Shown here one piece after another: positions 48,851 to 57,765 of a stretch of DNA of 64,000 nucleotides. A program made the position numbers and the translations under genes. Position 1 is the stretch's first letter. Each line of letters starts with the position of its first letter. This DNA comes from Nocardioides hwasunensis (lineage in GTDB: Bacteria > Actinomycetota > Actinomycetes > Propionibacteriales > Nocardioidaceae). The stretch covers positions 310,001-374,000 of the forward strand of contig NZ_JACXYY010000005.1 in assembly GCF_014779665.1 (NCBI RefSeq), given 5' to 3'. The notes under the pieces are model-generated. The model had not been told where the DNA came from and searched no databases. It saw nothing but the letters and a program-made list of their open reading frames with translations.

Positions 48851-49809
48851 GCGTCCCGGTCGGCGGCGGTCAGGGCCTGACCAACCTCGAGGGGCACGAG
48901 GACTTCGACATCGTCTGGCCCTGGGCCGAGTCACGCGGGGGACCGGGGGCACTGCGCCGCGGTGCGACCGCGGTGCTGCGGGTCAAGAACGAGGCGCCCG
49001 GACTGCGGTTCGTGCTCCCGCCCCTGCTGCGCGCCTGCGACCACGTGCTGCTGGTCGACAACGGCTCCGACGACGGCACCGGCGAGGAGGCGCTGCGCGT
49101 CGCCGCCGAGCACGGCCTGGCCGACAGGTTCACGCTGAAGGAGTACCCCTTCGCGGTGGCCCGCGCGGGCGCCGAGCACCTCGCTGTCAACGAGCGCTCG
49201 GTGCACTCCCTGGCCTACTTCTACAACTGGTGCTTCTCGCACGTGCGCACCCGCTACTCGTGGAAGTGGGACGGCGACATGGTCCTCACCACCGAGGGCG
49301 AGGTGTCGATGGCCGACCTGTCCTGGCAGGTCGGGATGGCTGAGGCGGTGATCCGCTTCCCGCGGCACGGGCTCTACATCGAGTCCGACCAGAAGGCCTA
49401 CCTCGACCTCGGCCTGCGCAACATCGAGGAGTGGGGCTTCCCGGTGAGCCCCGACTACGTCTATGCCAAGGCGCCGGAGTGGGAGATCCGCACGACGCCC
49501 GACCACATCGAGATGTTCGCGCTGCCGCAGGGGCTGTGCGTCGAGCTCAAGTGGCTCGACGGCGACGAGTTCGCCCACTGGACCAACCCCGAGTCGTTCG
49601 CCACCTCGATCCGCAACCGTCGCAAGCGCCGCGAGTGGCTGGTCTGGAACGCGCTGCACGACGGCGAGGTGCCAGACGGCGTCGTCGAGATCGCCTCACC
49701 CGACGGAGTGCACGTGGTCGACCACGTGACGCACACCTGGCTGCCGCGCGCGCCCCGGCCGTTCGTCGTCGACGATCCCGACCACGCGAAGCTCCACCTG
49801 CGCGCCTGA
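48847..49809 (+). CDS. Glycosyltransferase family 2-like protein
   Basis: 320 residues. ATAVLRVKNEAPGLRFVLPP and LLVDNGSDDGTGEEAL match the nucleotide-sugar-binding start of GT-A enzymes, and WKWDGDMVLT supplies the acidic metal motif (DGD about residue 141). The rest diverges from well-known enzymes. GTG 48847 overlaps the sulfotransferase stop, so the two proteins probably act in one pathway. Confidence 0.8.
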   Translation: MSVPVGGGQGLTNLEGHEDFDIVWPWAESRGGPGALRRGATAVLRVKNEAPGLRFVLPPLLRACDHVLLVDNGSDDGTGEEALRVAAEHGLADRFTLKEYPFAVARAGAEHLAVNERSVHSLAYFYNWCFSHVRTRYSWKWDGDMVLTTEGEVSMADLSWQVGMAEAVIRFPRHGLYIESDQKAYLDLGLRNIEEWGFPVSPDYVYAKAPEWEIRTTPDHIEMFALPQGLCVELKWLDGDEFAHWTNPESFATSIRNRRKRREWLVWNALHDGEVPDGVVEIASPDGVHVVDHVTHTWLPRAPRPFVVDDPDHAKLHLRA

Positions 49810-49810
49810 C

Positions 49811-49912
49811 CCGGGGTAGTCCAGTGGCAGATGGCTGCCGGATGTCCTCTGGGACGACCACTTGCCACTGGACTACCCCGGCGGGGCGACCATCTGCCAC
49901 TGGACCACCCCC
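49811..49912. repeat. Three-arm palindromic repeat
   Basis: GGTAGTCCAGTGGCA (in the arm 49811-49829) pairs perfectly over 19 bp with 49863-49881, and a third copy of the arm lies at 49890-49912 in the same orientation as the second. The DUF2520 gene starts 120 bp later. A second structure of similar size lies after lon but the arms differ. Confidence 0.85.
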
Positions 49913-50031
49913 AGCGGGCGAGTGGGATGCGTCACGCTCGCGCTCGGTTCCGCAGCTGTGTGCGCGGGCGTAGGCTCGATGGTGATCGCAGTAGATCGGT
50001 ACCCGCGAGGGACTGAAACGAAGAGGTCGTC

Positions 50032-50940
50032 ATGCAGAAGCTCTCCATCGGTGTCGTCGGCGCCGGTCGTGTCGGTGCCGTCCTGGCCTCCGCACTCCGC
50101 TCCGCCGGGCACCAGGTCGTGGCAGCGGCCGGCGAGTCCGACGCCTCCCGCAGGCGCATCGAGTCGCTGCTCCCCGGTGTCGCGGTCGCCAAGCCGACCG
50201 ACGTGGCACGCGCGAGCGACCTGCTCCTGCTGACCGTCCCCGACGACATGCTCGGCAACGTCGTCCGCGTGCTCAGCGACAGCGGCGCGATCCGTGCGGG
50301 CCAGGTCGTCGTGCACACCAGCGGTCGCCACGGCCTCGCCGTGCTCGAGCCGGCCCGCGAGGTCGGCGCCCGCACGATCGCGATGCATCCGGCGATGACC
50401 TTCACCGGCACCGACGTCGACCTCCCGCGGCTCTCCGGCTGCGTCTTCGGCATCACCGCCGACGAGCCCGACCGCGAGCTCACCGAATCCCTCGTCGCCG
50501 ACCTCGGAGGGCGCCCCATGTGGGTCCCCGAGGAGCGTCGCACGCTCTACCACGCCGGCCTCGCACACGGCGCCAACCACCTCGTCACCCTCGTCGCCGA
50601 GGCGATGGAGATCCTGTCCGCAGCCGGTGCCGACGACCCTGCCGCCACGCTCCGCCCGCTGTTGACGGCCGCGCTCGACAACGCCCTCGAGGACGGCGAC
50701 GCCGCCCTCACCGGCCCGATCGTCCGCGGCGACGTCGAGACCGTGCGCGCACACGTCGCCGACCTGGCCGCCACCGCGCCGCAGACGCTGCCGTCGTACG
50801 TCGCGATGGCGCACGCCACGCTCGACCGCGCCGTCACCGACGGTCGGCTCCTGCCGATCCGCGCCTCGAAGATCCTCCGGGTGCTCACCGCCGCCGAGGC
50901 CGCCGGGGCCGGCGCACACCGGGACGATGTACGTCGATGA
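50032..50940 (+). CDS. Rossmann-fold DUF2520 protein
   Basis: 302 residues. The N-terminal NAD(P)-binding fold GVVGAGRVGAVLASAL (about 6-21) is followed by VPDDMLG and HTSGRHG, and the C-terminal domain is helical, as in 6-phosphogluconate-dehydrogenase-like and ketopantoate-reductase-like proteins. In actinobacteria this gene regularly precedes panC, so a link to pantothenate supply is often assumed, but it has not been shown to be the ketopantoate reductase. ATG 50032 follows GAAGAGG. panC overlaps its stop by 4 bp. Confidence 0.87.
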   Translation: MQKLSIGVVGAGRVGAVLASALRSAGHQVVAAAGESDASRRRIESLLPGVAVAKPTDVARASDLLLLTVPDDMLGNVVRVLSDSGAIRAGQVVVHTSGRHGLAVLEPAREVGARTIAMHPAMTFTGTDVDLPRLSGCVFGITADEPDRELTESLVADLGGRPMWVPEERRTLYHAGLAHGANHLVTLVAEAMEILSAAGADDPAATLRPLLTAALDNALEDGDAALTGPIVRGDVETVRAHVADLAATAPQTLPSYVAMAHATLDRAVTDGRLLPIRASKILRVLTAAEAAGAGAHRDDVRR

Positions 50941-51854
50941 CGACCACCCCGGCCCTCGCGAGCACCCGCGAGGAGCTGGCCGCCCTGCTCGCCGACGCCC
51001 GGCGCTCGGGCGACCGGATCGCCTTCGTGCCGACGATGGGCGCCCTCCACGAGGGCCACGCCAGCCTGATGCGCACCGCCCGTGACGCCACGTCCGGTCC
51101 GGTCGTGGTGAGCATCTTCGTCAACCCGATGCAGTTCGCGGCCGGCGAGGACCTCGACCGCTACCCGCGCACCCTCGACGCCGACCTCGAGGTGTGCGCC
51201 GTCGAGGGCGTCGACGTCGTCTTCGCGCCGAGCGTCGAGGAGATGTATCCCGGCGGCTTCAGCCACGACTCGGTCCACGAGAGCGTCACCGTCGCACCCG
51301 GCACCCTCGCCACGATCCTCGACGGCGCCTCCCGGCCGGGTCACTTCGACGGCGTGCTCACCGTCGTCGCCAAGCTCTTCGGGCTCGTCCGCCCCGACGT
51401 CGCCGTCTTCGGGCAGAAGGACTACCAGCAGCTCGCGCTGATCCGGCGGATGGTGCGCGACCTCTGCATGGGCATCGAGATCATCGGCGCGGAGACCGTC
51501 CGCGAGGCCGACGGCCTCGCGCTGTCCAGCCGCAACCGCTACCTCGACGCCGACCAGCGCCGGACCGCCGCGGCACTCAGCCGCGCGCTCCGGGCCGCGC
51601 AGGAGCGGGCGGCGTACGGCGTCCCTGCCGCACGCTGGGCCGCGATGTCGGTCCTCAACGTCGAGCCCGGCCTCGAGCTCGACTATCTCGCGCTGACCGA
51701 CGTCGACCTCGGCGAGGCGCCCGAGACGGGCGAGGGTCGGGTCCTCGTGGCCGCGCGGGTCGGGTCGACGAGGCTCATCGACAACGTGGCGGTCCGGTTC
51801 GACCGGGTCGTCGCGCCGGCGGGGACCGCGACCGCGGCCCCGACCACACCCTGA
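50937..51854 (+). CDS. panC: Pantothenate synthetase
   Basis: ATP-dependent joining of pantoate and beta-alanine. 305 residues. VPTMGALHEGHASLM (about 30-44) holds the HxGH motif, FVNPMQFAAGEDLDRYPR binds pantoate, FGQKDYQQ and LSSRNRYL (KMSKS-like) bind ATP. ATG 50937 overlaps the DUF2520 stop; panD follows 18 bp later. Confidence 0.96.
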   Translation: MTTTPALASTREELAALLADARRSGDRIAFVPTMGALHEGHASLMRTARDATSGPVVVSIFVNPMQFAAGEDLDRYPRTLDADLEVCAVEGVDVVFAPSVEEMYPGGFSHDSVHESVTVAPGTLATILDGASRPGHFDGVLTVVAKLFGLVRPDVAVFGQKDYQQLALIRRMVRDLCMGIEIIGAETVREADGLALSSRNRYLDADQRRTAAALSRALRAAQERAAYGVPAARWAAMSVLNVEPGLELDYLALTDVDLGEAPETGEGRVLVAARVGSTRLIDNVAVRFDRVVAPAGTATAAPTTP

Positions 51855-51872
51855 GAGGAACGGCTGAGACGG

Positions 51873-52289
51873 ATGCTGCGCACGATGATGAAGTCCAAGA
51901 TCCACCGGGCGACCGTGACCCAGGCCGACCTGCACTACGTCGGGTCGGTGACCGTCGACGAGGACCTGCTCGACGCTGCCGACCTGCTGGCCGGCGAGCT
52001 CGTGCACATCGTCGACGTCACCAACGGCGCCCGCCTCGAGACGTACACGATCGCCGGCGAGCGCGGCTCGGGCGTCATCGGCATCAACGGCGCGGCCGCC
52101 CGGCTGGTGCACCCGGGCGACACCGTGATCCTCATCGGCTACGGGCAGATGGAGACTGCCGAGGCGAGGGAGCACCAGCCGCACGTGGTATTCGTCGACG
52201 CCGACAACGCGATCATGGCCACCGGCCACGACCCGGCCGAGACGTTCGGCGACGAGACCCTGAGCCGCGGCGACCTGGTCGCTCGATAG
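51873..52289 (+). CDS. panD: Aspartate 1-decarboxylase
   Basis: Makes beta-alanine for PanC. 138 residues. The proenzyme cleaves itself between Gly24 and Ser25 (YVGSVTV), leaving a pyruvoyl group on the Ser. [16 protein letters not shown] and GINGAAARL are conserved. ATG 51873; GAGAGGAACGG lies upstream. The C-terminal tail is Asp/Glu-rich. Confidence 0.96.
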   Translation: MLRTMMKSKIHRATVTQADLHYVGSVTVDEDLLDAADLLAGELVHIVDVTNGARLETYTIAGERGSGVIGINGAAARLVHPGDTVILIGYGQMETAEAREHQPHVVFVDADNAIMATGHDPAETFGDETLSRGDLVAR

Positions 52290-52298
52290 CCTGCCCGG

Positions 52299-53969
52299 AT
52301 GACAGACCACCGGCCGGTCCCGGGTCGCCTCCGCGCACCCGCACCCGGTTGGACCACCCGCGCCGACGTCGTGGTCGTGGGCTCCGGCATCGCCGGGCTC
52401 ACCGCCGCTCTGCGGATCCATGCGGCTGATCCCTCGCTCCACCTGCTCGTCGTGACCAAGGACGTCCTCGCGGCCGGCTCCACCCAGTGGGCGCAGGGCG
52501 GCATCGCCGCGGCCCTCGGCCCGGGCGACACCCCCGAGCAGCACGAGCGCGACACGCTCGTCGCGGGCGCCGGTGCCTGCGACGTCGAGGCTGTGCGCGT
52601 GCTGGTGACCGAGGGACCCGAGGCGGTCCGCGAGCTCATCGCGCTGGGCACCCAGTTCGACCTGCACCCCGACGGCGAGCTGTCCCTGACCCGCGAGGGC
52701 GGCCACCACCGCGACCGCATCGCCCACGCGGGCGGCGACGCGACCGGGGCCGAGATCCAGCGGGCGCTGATCGCCGCTGTCGAGCGGGCGCCCGCGATCG
52801 AGGTCATCCAGCACGCGCTCGCCGTCGACCTCCTCCGCGCGAGCGACGGAGGGGTGGCCGGGCTGACGCTGCACGTGCTCGGCGAGGGCCAGCACGACGG
52901 CGTCGGCGCCGTGCTCTGCCGGGCCGTGGTGCTCGCCTCCGGTGGGCTCGGCCAGGTCTTCAGCCAGTCGACCAACCCCAGCGTGTCCACCGGCGACGGC
53001 ATGGCGCTCGCGATGCGCGCCGGCGCGCGGGTGCGCGACCTGGAGTTCGTCCAGTTCCACCCCACCGTGATGTGGCTCGGTCCCGACTCCCAGGGCCAGC
53101 AGCCGCTGATCTCCGAGGCGGTCCGCGGCGAGGGCGCCTTCCTGGTGGACTTCGAGGGCGACCGCTTCATGCGGGGCCAGCACGAGCTCGCCGACCTCGC
53201 CCCGCGCGACGTCGTGGCCAAGGCCATCACCCGGCGGATGATCGAGACCGGCCGGCCGCACATGTGGCTCGACGCACGCCACCTGGGCGCGGAGTTCTGG
53301 GAGCGACGGTTCCCCACCATCCTCCGGGTCTGCCGCGAGCACGGGGTCGATCCGGTGACGCAGCTGATCCCGGTGGCCCCGGCCCAGCACTACGCGTCGG
53401 GCGGCGTGGTCACCGACCTCTGGGGCCGTACGACGGTGGCCGGCCTCTACGCCACCGGAGAGGTCGCCTGCTCCGGTGTCCACGGCGCCAACCGTCTCGC
53501 CTCGAACTCGCTGCTCGAGGGGCTGGTCTTCTCCCGCCGGATCGCCGAGGTGCTGCCCGCCGAGCTCCGCGACTGGGCCGAGCCGGCTGGTGACGAGCGG
53601 CCAGCGGGGCTGGTGTCGGGGGAGCGTCGTCGCGCGCTGCAGGAGGTGATGACCAGCCGGGTGGGCGTGCTGCGGCAGGCCGACGGGCTGGCCGAGGCGC
53701 TGGACCTCCTCGCCGCGATCGAGCCGGGCGACGCCGAGGTCGGCCCCGCTGCCTGGGAGACCACCAACCTGGTCGCGATCAGCACCGCGCTCGCCGGGGC
53801 CGCCGCGCTGCGCACCGAGACCCGCGGCTCCCACTGGCGCGAGGACTTCCCCGACCGCGACGACACGAAGGCCGGCCACGTCGACTCGTGGCTCGTCGAC
53901 GGCGTCGTCCACAACGTCTGGCACCACGCACCCTCGACCGACCCGAGCACCACGGAGGTCCCGGCATGA
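52299..53969 (+). CDS. nadB: L-aspartate oxidase
   Basis: FAD enzyme of 556 residues that oxidises aspartate to iminoaspartate, the first step of de novo NAD synthesis. FAD loop VVVGSGIAGLTAALR (about residues 26-40), STQWAQGGIAAAL, the active-site region GLGQVFSQSTNPSVSTGDG and the C-terminal HYASGGVVTD and ANRLASNSLLEG. nadA is not in the window, so quinolinate synthase must be encoded elsewhere. TAGCCT lies 6 nt before ATG 52299, suggesting an extra leaderless promoter inside the pan-nad operon. nadC overlaps it by 4 bp. Confidence 0.95.
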   Translation: MTDHRPVPGRLRAPAPGWTTRADVVVVGSGIAGLTAALRIHAADPSLHLLVVTKDVLAAGSTQWAQGGIAAALGPGDTPEQHERDTLVAGAGACDVEAVRVLVTEGPEAVRELIALGTQFDLHPDGELSLTREGGHHRDRIAHAGGDATGAEIQRALIAAVERAPAIEVIQHALAVDLLRASDGGVAGLTLHVLGEGQHDGVGAVLCRAVVLASGGLGQVFSQSTNPSVSTGDGMALAMRAGARVRDLEFVQFHPTVMWLGPDSQGQQPLISEAVRGEGAFLVDFEGDRFMRGQHELADLAPRDVVAKAITRRMIETGRPHMWLDARHLGAEFWERRFPTILRVCREHGVDPVTQLIPVAPAQHYASGGVVTDLWGRTTVAGLYATGEVACSGVHGANRLASNSLLEGLVFSRRIAEVLPAELRDWAEPAGDERPAGLVSGERRRALQEVMTSRVGVLRQADGLAEALDLLAAIEPGDAEVGPAAWETTNLVAISTALAGAAALRTETRGSHWREDFPDRDDTKAGHVDSWLVDGVVHNVWHHAPSTDPSTTEVPA

Positions 53970-54871
53970 GCACCCTCGACGACGTACCCACCGAGCTGCT
54001 CGACGAGCTCACCGCAGCCGGTCTGGACCCCGACCACGTCTGGGAGATCGTCCGCCGTGCGGTCGCCGAGGACCTGCCCGACCCGTCGATGGACGATCCG
54101 ACCAGCTCGTCGACGATCGACCTCACCGCCCGTGGCGAGGCGGTCCTCGCCGCGCGCGAGCCCGGTGTCGTCGCCGGCCTGGGCGTCGGCGCGCTCGCCT
54201 TCTTCATGCTCGGCGCCGACGCCACGATCACCGACCGGGTGGCCGAGGGCACCCGCGTCGCGCAGGGCGACGTCGTCATGCGGATCACCGGCCTGACCCA
54301 GCGGATGCTGGTCGCCGAGCGCACCGCCCTCAACCTGGCCTCGCACTTGTCGGGCATCGCCACCGCGACGTCGCGGTGGGTCGAGGCGCTCGAGGGATCG
54401 CCGACCCGCGTCCTCGACACCCGCAAGACGCTGCCGGGTCTGCGCGCGCTGCAGAAGTACGCCGTGCGCTGCGGCGGTGGGGTCAACCACCGCACCAGCC
54501 TCCAGGACATGGCGATGGTCAAGGACAACCACGTCGTCGCCGCCGGGGGAGTGCTGCCCGCGCTGGAGGCGATCCGCGACCGCTTCCCGGGCCTGCCGGT
54601 CGAGGTCGAGGTGACCACGCTCGAGCAGCTCGAGGAGCTGCTGGCGCTGCCCGAGCCCCCGGAGCGGATCCTGCTCGACAACATGACCGACGAGCTGATG
54701 ACCGAGGCCGTACGACGGACGGGCGGGCGGGTGCCGCTCGAGGCGAGCGGCGGGATCACCCTCGAGCGGGCCGGTCGCATCGGCGCCACCGGCGTCGACT
54801 TCGTCTCGGTCGGGGCGCTGACCCACTCGGTGATCGTCCTCGACCTCGGCATGGACCTGTCCCCCCCATGA
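53966..54871 (+). CDS. nadC: Nicotinate-nucleotide pyrophosphorylase (QAPRTase)
   Basis: Converts quinolinate and PRPP to nicotinate mononucleotide. 301 residues. ERTALNLASHLSGIAT, DTRKTLPGLRALQKYAVRCGG (within about residues 152-172), MVKDNH and EASGGITLERA are the family landmarks. ATG 53966 overlaps nadB. The stop codon lies at the edge of repeat B2. Confidence 0.96.
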   Translation: MSTLDDVPTELLDELTAAGLDPDHVWEIVRRAVAEDLPDPSMDDPTSSSTIDLTARGEAVLAAREPGVVAGLGVGALAFFMLGADATITDRVAEGTRVAQGDVVMRITGLTQRMLVAERTALNLASHLSGIATATSRWVEALEGSPTRVLDTRKTLPGLRALQKYAVRCGGGVNHRTSLQDMAMVKDNHVVAAGGVLPALEAIRDRFPGLPVEVEVTTLEQLEELLALPEPPERILLDNMTDELMTEAVRRTGGRVPLEASGGITLERAGRIGATGVDFVSVGALTHSVIVLDLGMDLSPP

Positions 54872-54920
54872 CGTTCTTCTCCTCCGCTTCGCTCCCCCGA
54901 ACAACGCCGCGGGGACCCCG
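54867..54920 (+). repeat. Short intergenic repeat, copy B2
   Basis: About 54 bp matching B1 (44669-44728): GACGTTCTTC, then CCGAACAACGCCGCGGGG, then CCCC. It overlaps the nadC stop and precedes coaX. Both B copies sit directly after a stop and before a same-strand start. Confidence 0.75.
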
Positions 54921-54941
54921 GACCTCGATGAAGGTGCTGCT

Positions 54942-55712
54942 ATGACGCTGCTCGCGGTCGACATCCGCAACACGCACACCTTCCTCGGCCTGCTGGACGG
55001 GGAGGAGGTGACCGACCACTGGAGGGTCAGCTCGCTGGAGGGGCGCACCGCCGACGAGTGGTCGGTGCTGATGCTCGGGCTGCTCGCCGAGCGGGTCGAC
55101 GACGTCGACGGGATCGCCCTCTGCTCGACCGTCCCCGCCGTCCTGCACGAGTGGCGCGAGATGATCGCCCGCGAGCTCGGCGACGTGCCGGCGGTCATCG
55201 TCGAGCCCGGCGTGAGGACGGGCCTGCCGGTGCTGATGGACAACCCCCGCGAGGTCGGCGCGGACCGGATCGTGAACTCGCTGGCCGCCGCGACGCTCCA
55301 CGGCGGCCCGGCCATCGTGGTCGACTTCGGCACCGCGACGACGTTCGACGTGGTCAACGCCCAGGGGCAGTACGTCGGTGGTGCGATCTCGCCCGGCCTC
55401 GAGATCTCGCTCGAGGCGCTCGGGCGACGGGGCGCGCAGCTGCGCAAGGTCGAGCTCGCCCGGCCCCGATCGGTCATCGCGAAGAACACCGTCGAGGCGC
55501 TCCAGAGCGGCCTGGTGTTCGGCGTCGCCGCCCAGGTCGAGGGACTCGTGGGCCGCATGATCGCCGAGCTCGATGTGGCTGCGGATGAGGTCACGGTGAT
55601 CGCCACCGGCCACCTGGCACCTCTGCTCGTCGACGAGTGCCGGTGTTTCACGGTGCATTCGCCGTGGCTGACGCTGCAGGGTCTGCGTCTGGTGTTCGAA
55701 CGCAATTCCTAG
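54942..55712 (+). CDS. coaX: Type III pantothenate kinase
   Basis: First step from pantothenate to CoA. 256 residues. LLAVDIRNTHTFLGLLDG is the phosphate-binding start, NPREVGADRIVN and VVDFGTATTFDVV (about residues 126-138) bind pantothenate and ATP, GGAISPGLEIS is the third motif. It links the panC-panD products to CoA. ATG 54942 is preceded by GAAGGTGCT. It lies 21 bp after repeat B2. Confidence 0.95.
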   Translation: MTLLAVDIRNTHTFLGLLDGEEVTDHWRVSSLEGRTADEWSVLMLGLLAERVDDVDGIALCSTVPAVLHEWREMIARELGDVPAVIVEPGVRTGLPVLMDNPREVGADRIVNSLAAATLHGGPAIVVDFGTATTFDVVNAQGQYVGGAISPGLEISLEALGRRGAQLRKVELARPRSVIAKNTVEALQSGLVFGVAAQVEGLVGRMIAELDVAADEVTVIATGHLAPLLVDECRCFTVHSPWLTLQGLRLVFERNS

Positions 55713-55785
55713 CCCGTGGCCCGAGGGACGGGCGCGCGACGCGTAGCATCGGCGCTTTGGCCACGGACCACGGAGGGTATTCGAG

Positions 55786-57765
55786 GTGTCGGCGAGCGTT
55801 CCCCATGCCGAGCAGGCGCACGTCCGCGAGGACGGGCACCCCTCGACGTCCGATGCTCCGGGTCCGGGGCTCGGCACCGGACAGCGCCGTCGACCGGCCG
55901 TGGCCGTCGGCCTGGGTGTCATCGCGCTGCTCGCCTCGTGCGCGATCGTCGTCGGCGGTGGCAGCCCGGCGGCGCTGGTGCTCGTCGCGGTCGCCGTCTC
56001 GACCCTCGCCCTGCGCTGCTGGCTCACCACCGCCCTGGCGTTCGCGACCGTGCTGTCGGGAGCCCTCGCGCTGGTGGCGGTGAGCATGCGGGTCGCGCCG
56101 GTGATCGGGGTACCCGTCACGTGGCTGCCGGTGCTCCCGGCCGTGGCCGCGGCCGTCGCGCTGGTCGTGCTCTGGCTGCGCCGCAGCACGGCCTTCGCCG
56201 TGGATCGGTCCGACCTGGTGCTGGGTGCGGTGCTGGTGGCGCTCTCGCTGGTGCAGGTCGTCGCGGTGCCCGTGGTGCGCTGGCTGTCCGGCAGCCCCAA
56301 GCTCGCCTGGATGATGAACAACGACAGCGTGTGGAACCTGGTGTCCGCGCGCTTCATCGTCGAGGACGGCGGCCTGGTCCCGGTCTCGCACCGCAACCCG
56401 GCACCGCTGGCCAACGAGGTGGTGGCCTTCTTCATGGCGCCCGGCCGCTCAGGGGTCGACCGGACCGCACTGCTGGAGCACGACCTCTACCGCGCCTCCG
56501 AGGTGCTGCTCCTGCTGGTGGGAGCCACGAGCCTGCTCGCGGGCCTGGTGGTGGCTGCCGGCGTCCCATCGTCACGTCGGTGGTCCCGTGCCGTCCTCAC
56601 CCTGGTGGCGGCGGCGATCCCCTGGACCTGGTCGCTCGCCGGTCAGGTCTTCCTCTACGGCTTCTGGAACTCACTGCCCGCGGCGATCCTGATCCTGGCG
56701 GCCTGGGCGGCGTGGACGTCGTCCGATCGCTTCCCGGTGACCTCCTCCGGCCTGCTGGCGCTCATCGGGACGGGTCTGCTCGCGTCCTGGGCGCCGCTCG
56801 TGCTGGCGCCGGCCGCACTCGGCGTCGCCGTGGTCTGCTGGCGGTGGCGCGCGCACCTCGACCTGCGCGGTCTCGCGATGCTGGCCTGGTTGTCGCCCCT
56901 GGCCCTGCTGGTGGCGTACGCCGGCTTCGTCACCCGAGCCGATTTCGCGGCCGCGTCCGGCGGCCTGGCCGCGGAGGGCCTGTTCCCGCCGTTCGGTCAG
57001 AACCTCCCGCCGGTGTTCTGGCTGGTTCCGTTCGGTGTGCTCGTGCTGCTGTCGACGTGGTCCACGGTGCGCATCGATCTCGTCGGCGCGGTCGTGGTGG
57101 GCCTGGCAGGAGCCGTCGGCACCCACTACCTGATGGGGCAGCGGGCCGGCGCGGCCGGGGGGCCGTGGGGCTACTACCCCCAGAAGTTCGCGTGGACGCT
57201 CGCGCTGCTCGCCCCGCTGCTGGTGCTGCTCTCCGTGCGCGGAGGCCTCGCGGTGGCCGGTCTGCGCCGCATCCAACAGGGAACTCTCGTGCTCGGATCG
57301 GTCGCGCTGGCCGGGACGCTGTTGCTGCAGGTGCCGCCGGCAGATCCTCGGCCGGTCACCGGGGAGCGGTACCCGGTCGCCCACGGCACGCCCGACTATC
57401 GCCTGTCCTCGATGCTGCCGGTCGTGTCGATCTCGTTGAGCGACCGCTCGAGCGCGCTCGACCCGGCTGTCGACACGCTGCTGCGGTTCGAGGATCCTGA
57501 CCGCAAGGTCGTGGTGTCGCGGTGGTCGCCGGAGCCCGGCGACAACACCTTCGTCAACTACTGGCTGCTGCAGCTTCCGGTGGATCGCAGCGACGAGATG
57601 CCCAGGCCGTACGCCTACGGCCTGGACAGCTTCGACCCGTCCGCGCTCTGTGACCTCGTGCGCGACTGGGGTGGCGGGGTCGTGATCCAGACGCGCAGCG
57701 ACACCCTCGACGACGAGATGAGGGCGTTGTGCCCGCGGCAGGACTTCGAGGTCCGCGTCCACTGA
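55786..57765 (+). CDS. Large polytopic membrane protein, GT-C-like
   Basis: 659 residues with roughly 12 membrane helices between residues 40 and 520 and a C-terminal extracytoplasmic part (about 525-659) with a Cys pair near the end. A polar loop with NNDSVWN and VSHRNPAPLANEV after the fifth or sixth helix recalls the acidic loop of GT-C glycosyltransferases that use polyprenyl-phosphate sugars, but I cannot assign a family with certainty. GTG 55786 follows GGAGGG. It occupies the place between coaX and lsr2 where many actinobacteria carry lysS. Confidence 0.7.
   Translation: MSASVPHAEQAHVREDGHPSTSDAPGPGLGTGQRRRPAVAVGLGVIALLASCAIVVGGGSPAALVLVAVAVSTLALRCWLTTALAFATVLSGALALVAVSMRVAPVIGVPVTWLPVLPAVAAAVALVVLWLRRSTAFAVDRSDLVLGAVLVALSLVQVVAVPVVRWLSGSPKLAWMMNNDSVWNLVSARFIVEDGGLVPVSHRNPAPLANEVVAFFMAPGRSGVDRTALLEHDLYRASEVLLLLVGATSLLAGLVVAAGVPSSRRWSRAVLTLVAAAIPWTWSLAGQVFLYGFWNSLPAAILILAAWAAWTSSDRFPVTSSGLLALIGTGLLASWAPLVLAPAALGVAVVCWRWRAHLDLRGLAMLAWLSPLALLVAYAGFVTRADFAAASGGLAAEGLFPPFGQNLPPVFWLVPFGVLVLLSTWSTVRIDLVGAVVVGLAGAVGTHYLMGQRAGAAGGPWGYYPQKFAWTLALLAPLLVLLSVRGGLAVAGLRRIQQGTLVLGSVALAGTLLLQVPPADPRPVTGERYPVAHGTPDYRLSSMLPVVSISLSDRSSALDPAVDTLLRFEDPDRKVVVSRWSPEPGDNTFVNYWLLQLPVDRSDEMPRPYAYGLDSFDPSALCDLVRDWGGGVVIQTRSDTLDDEMRALCPRQDFEVRVH

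Noticed and set aside
54867..54941. Small gene in the nadC-coaX gap
   Set aside because: The gap is filled by repeat B2, whose copy B1 lies between other genes; the frame is not kept between the copies.
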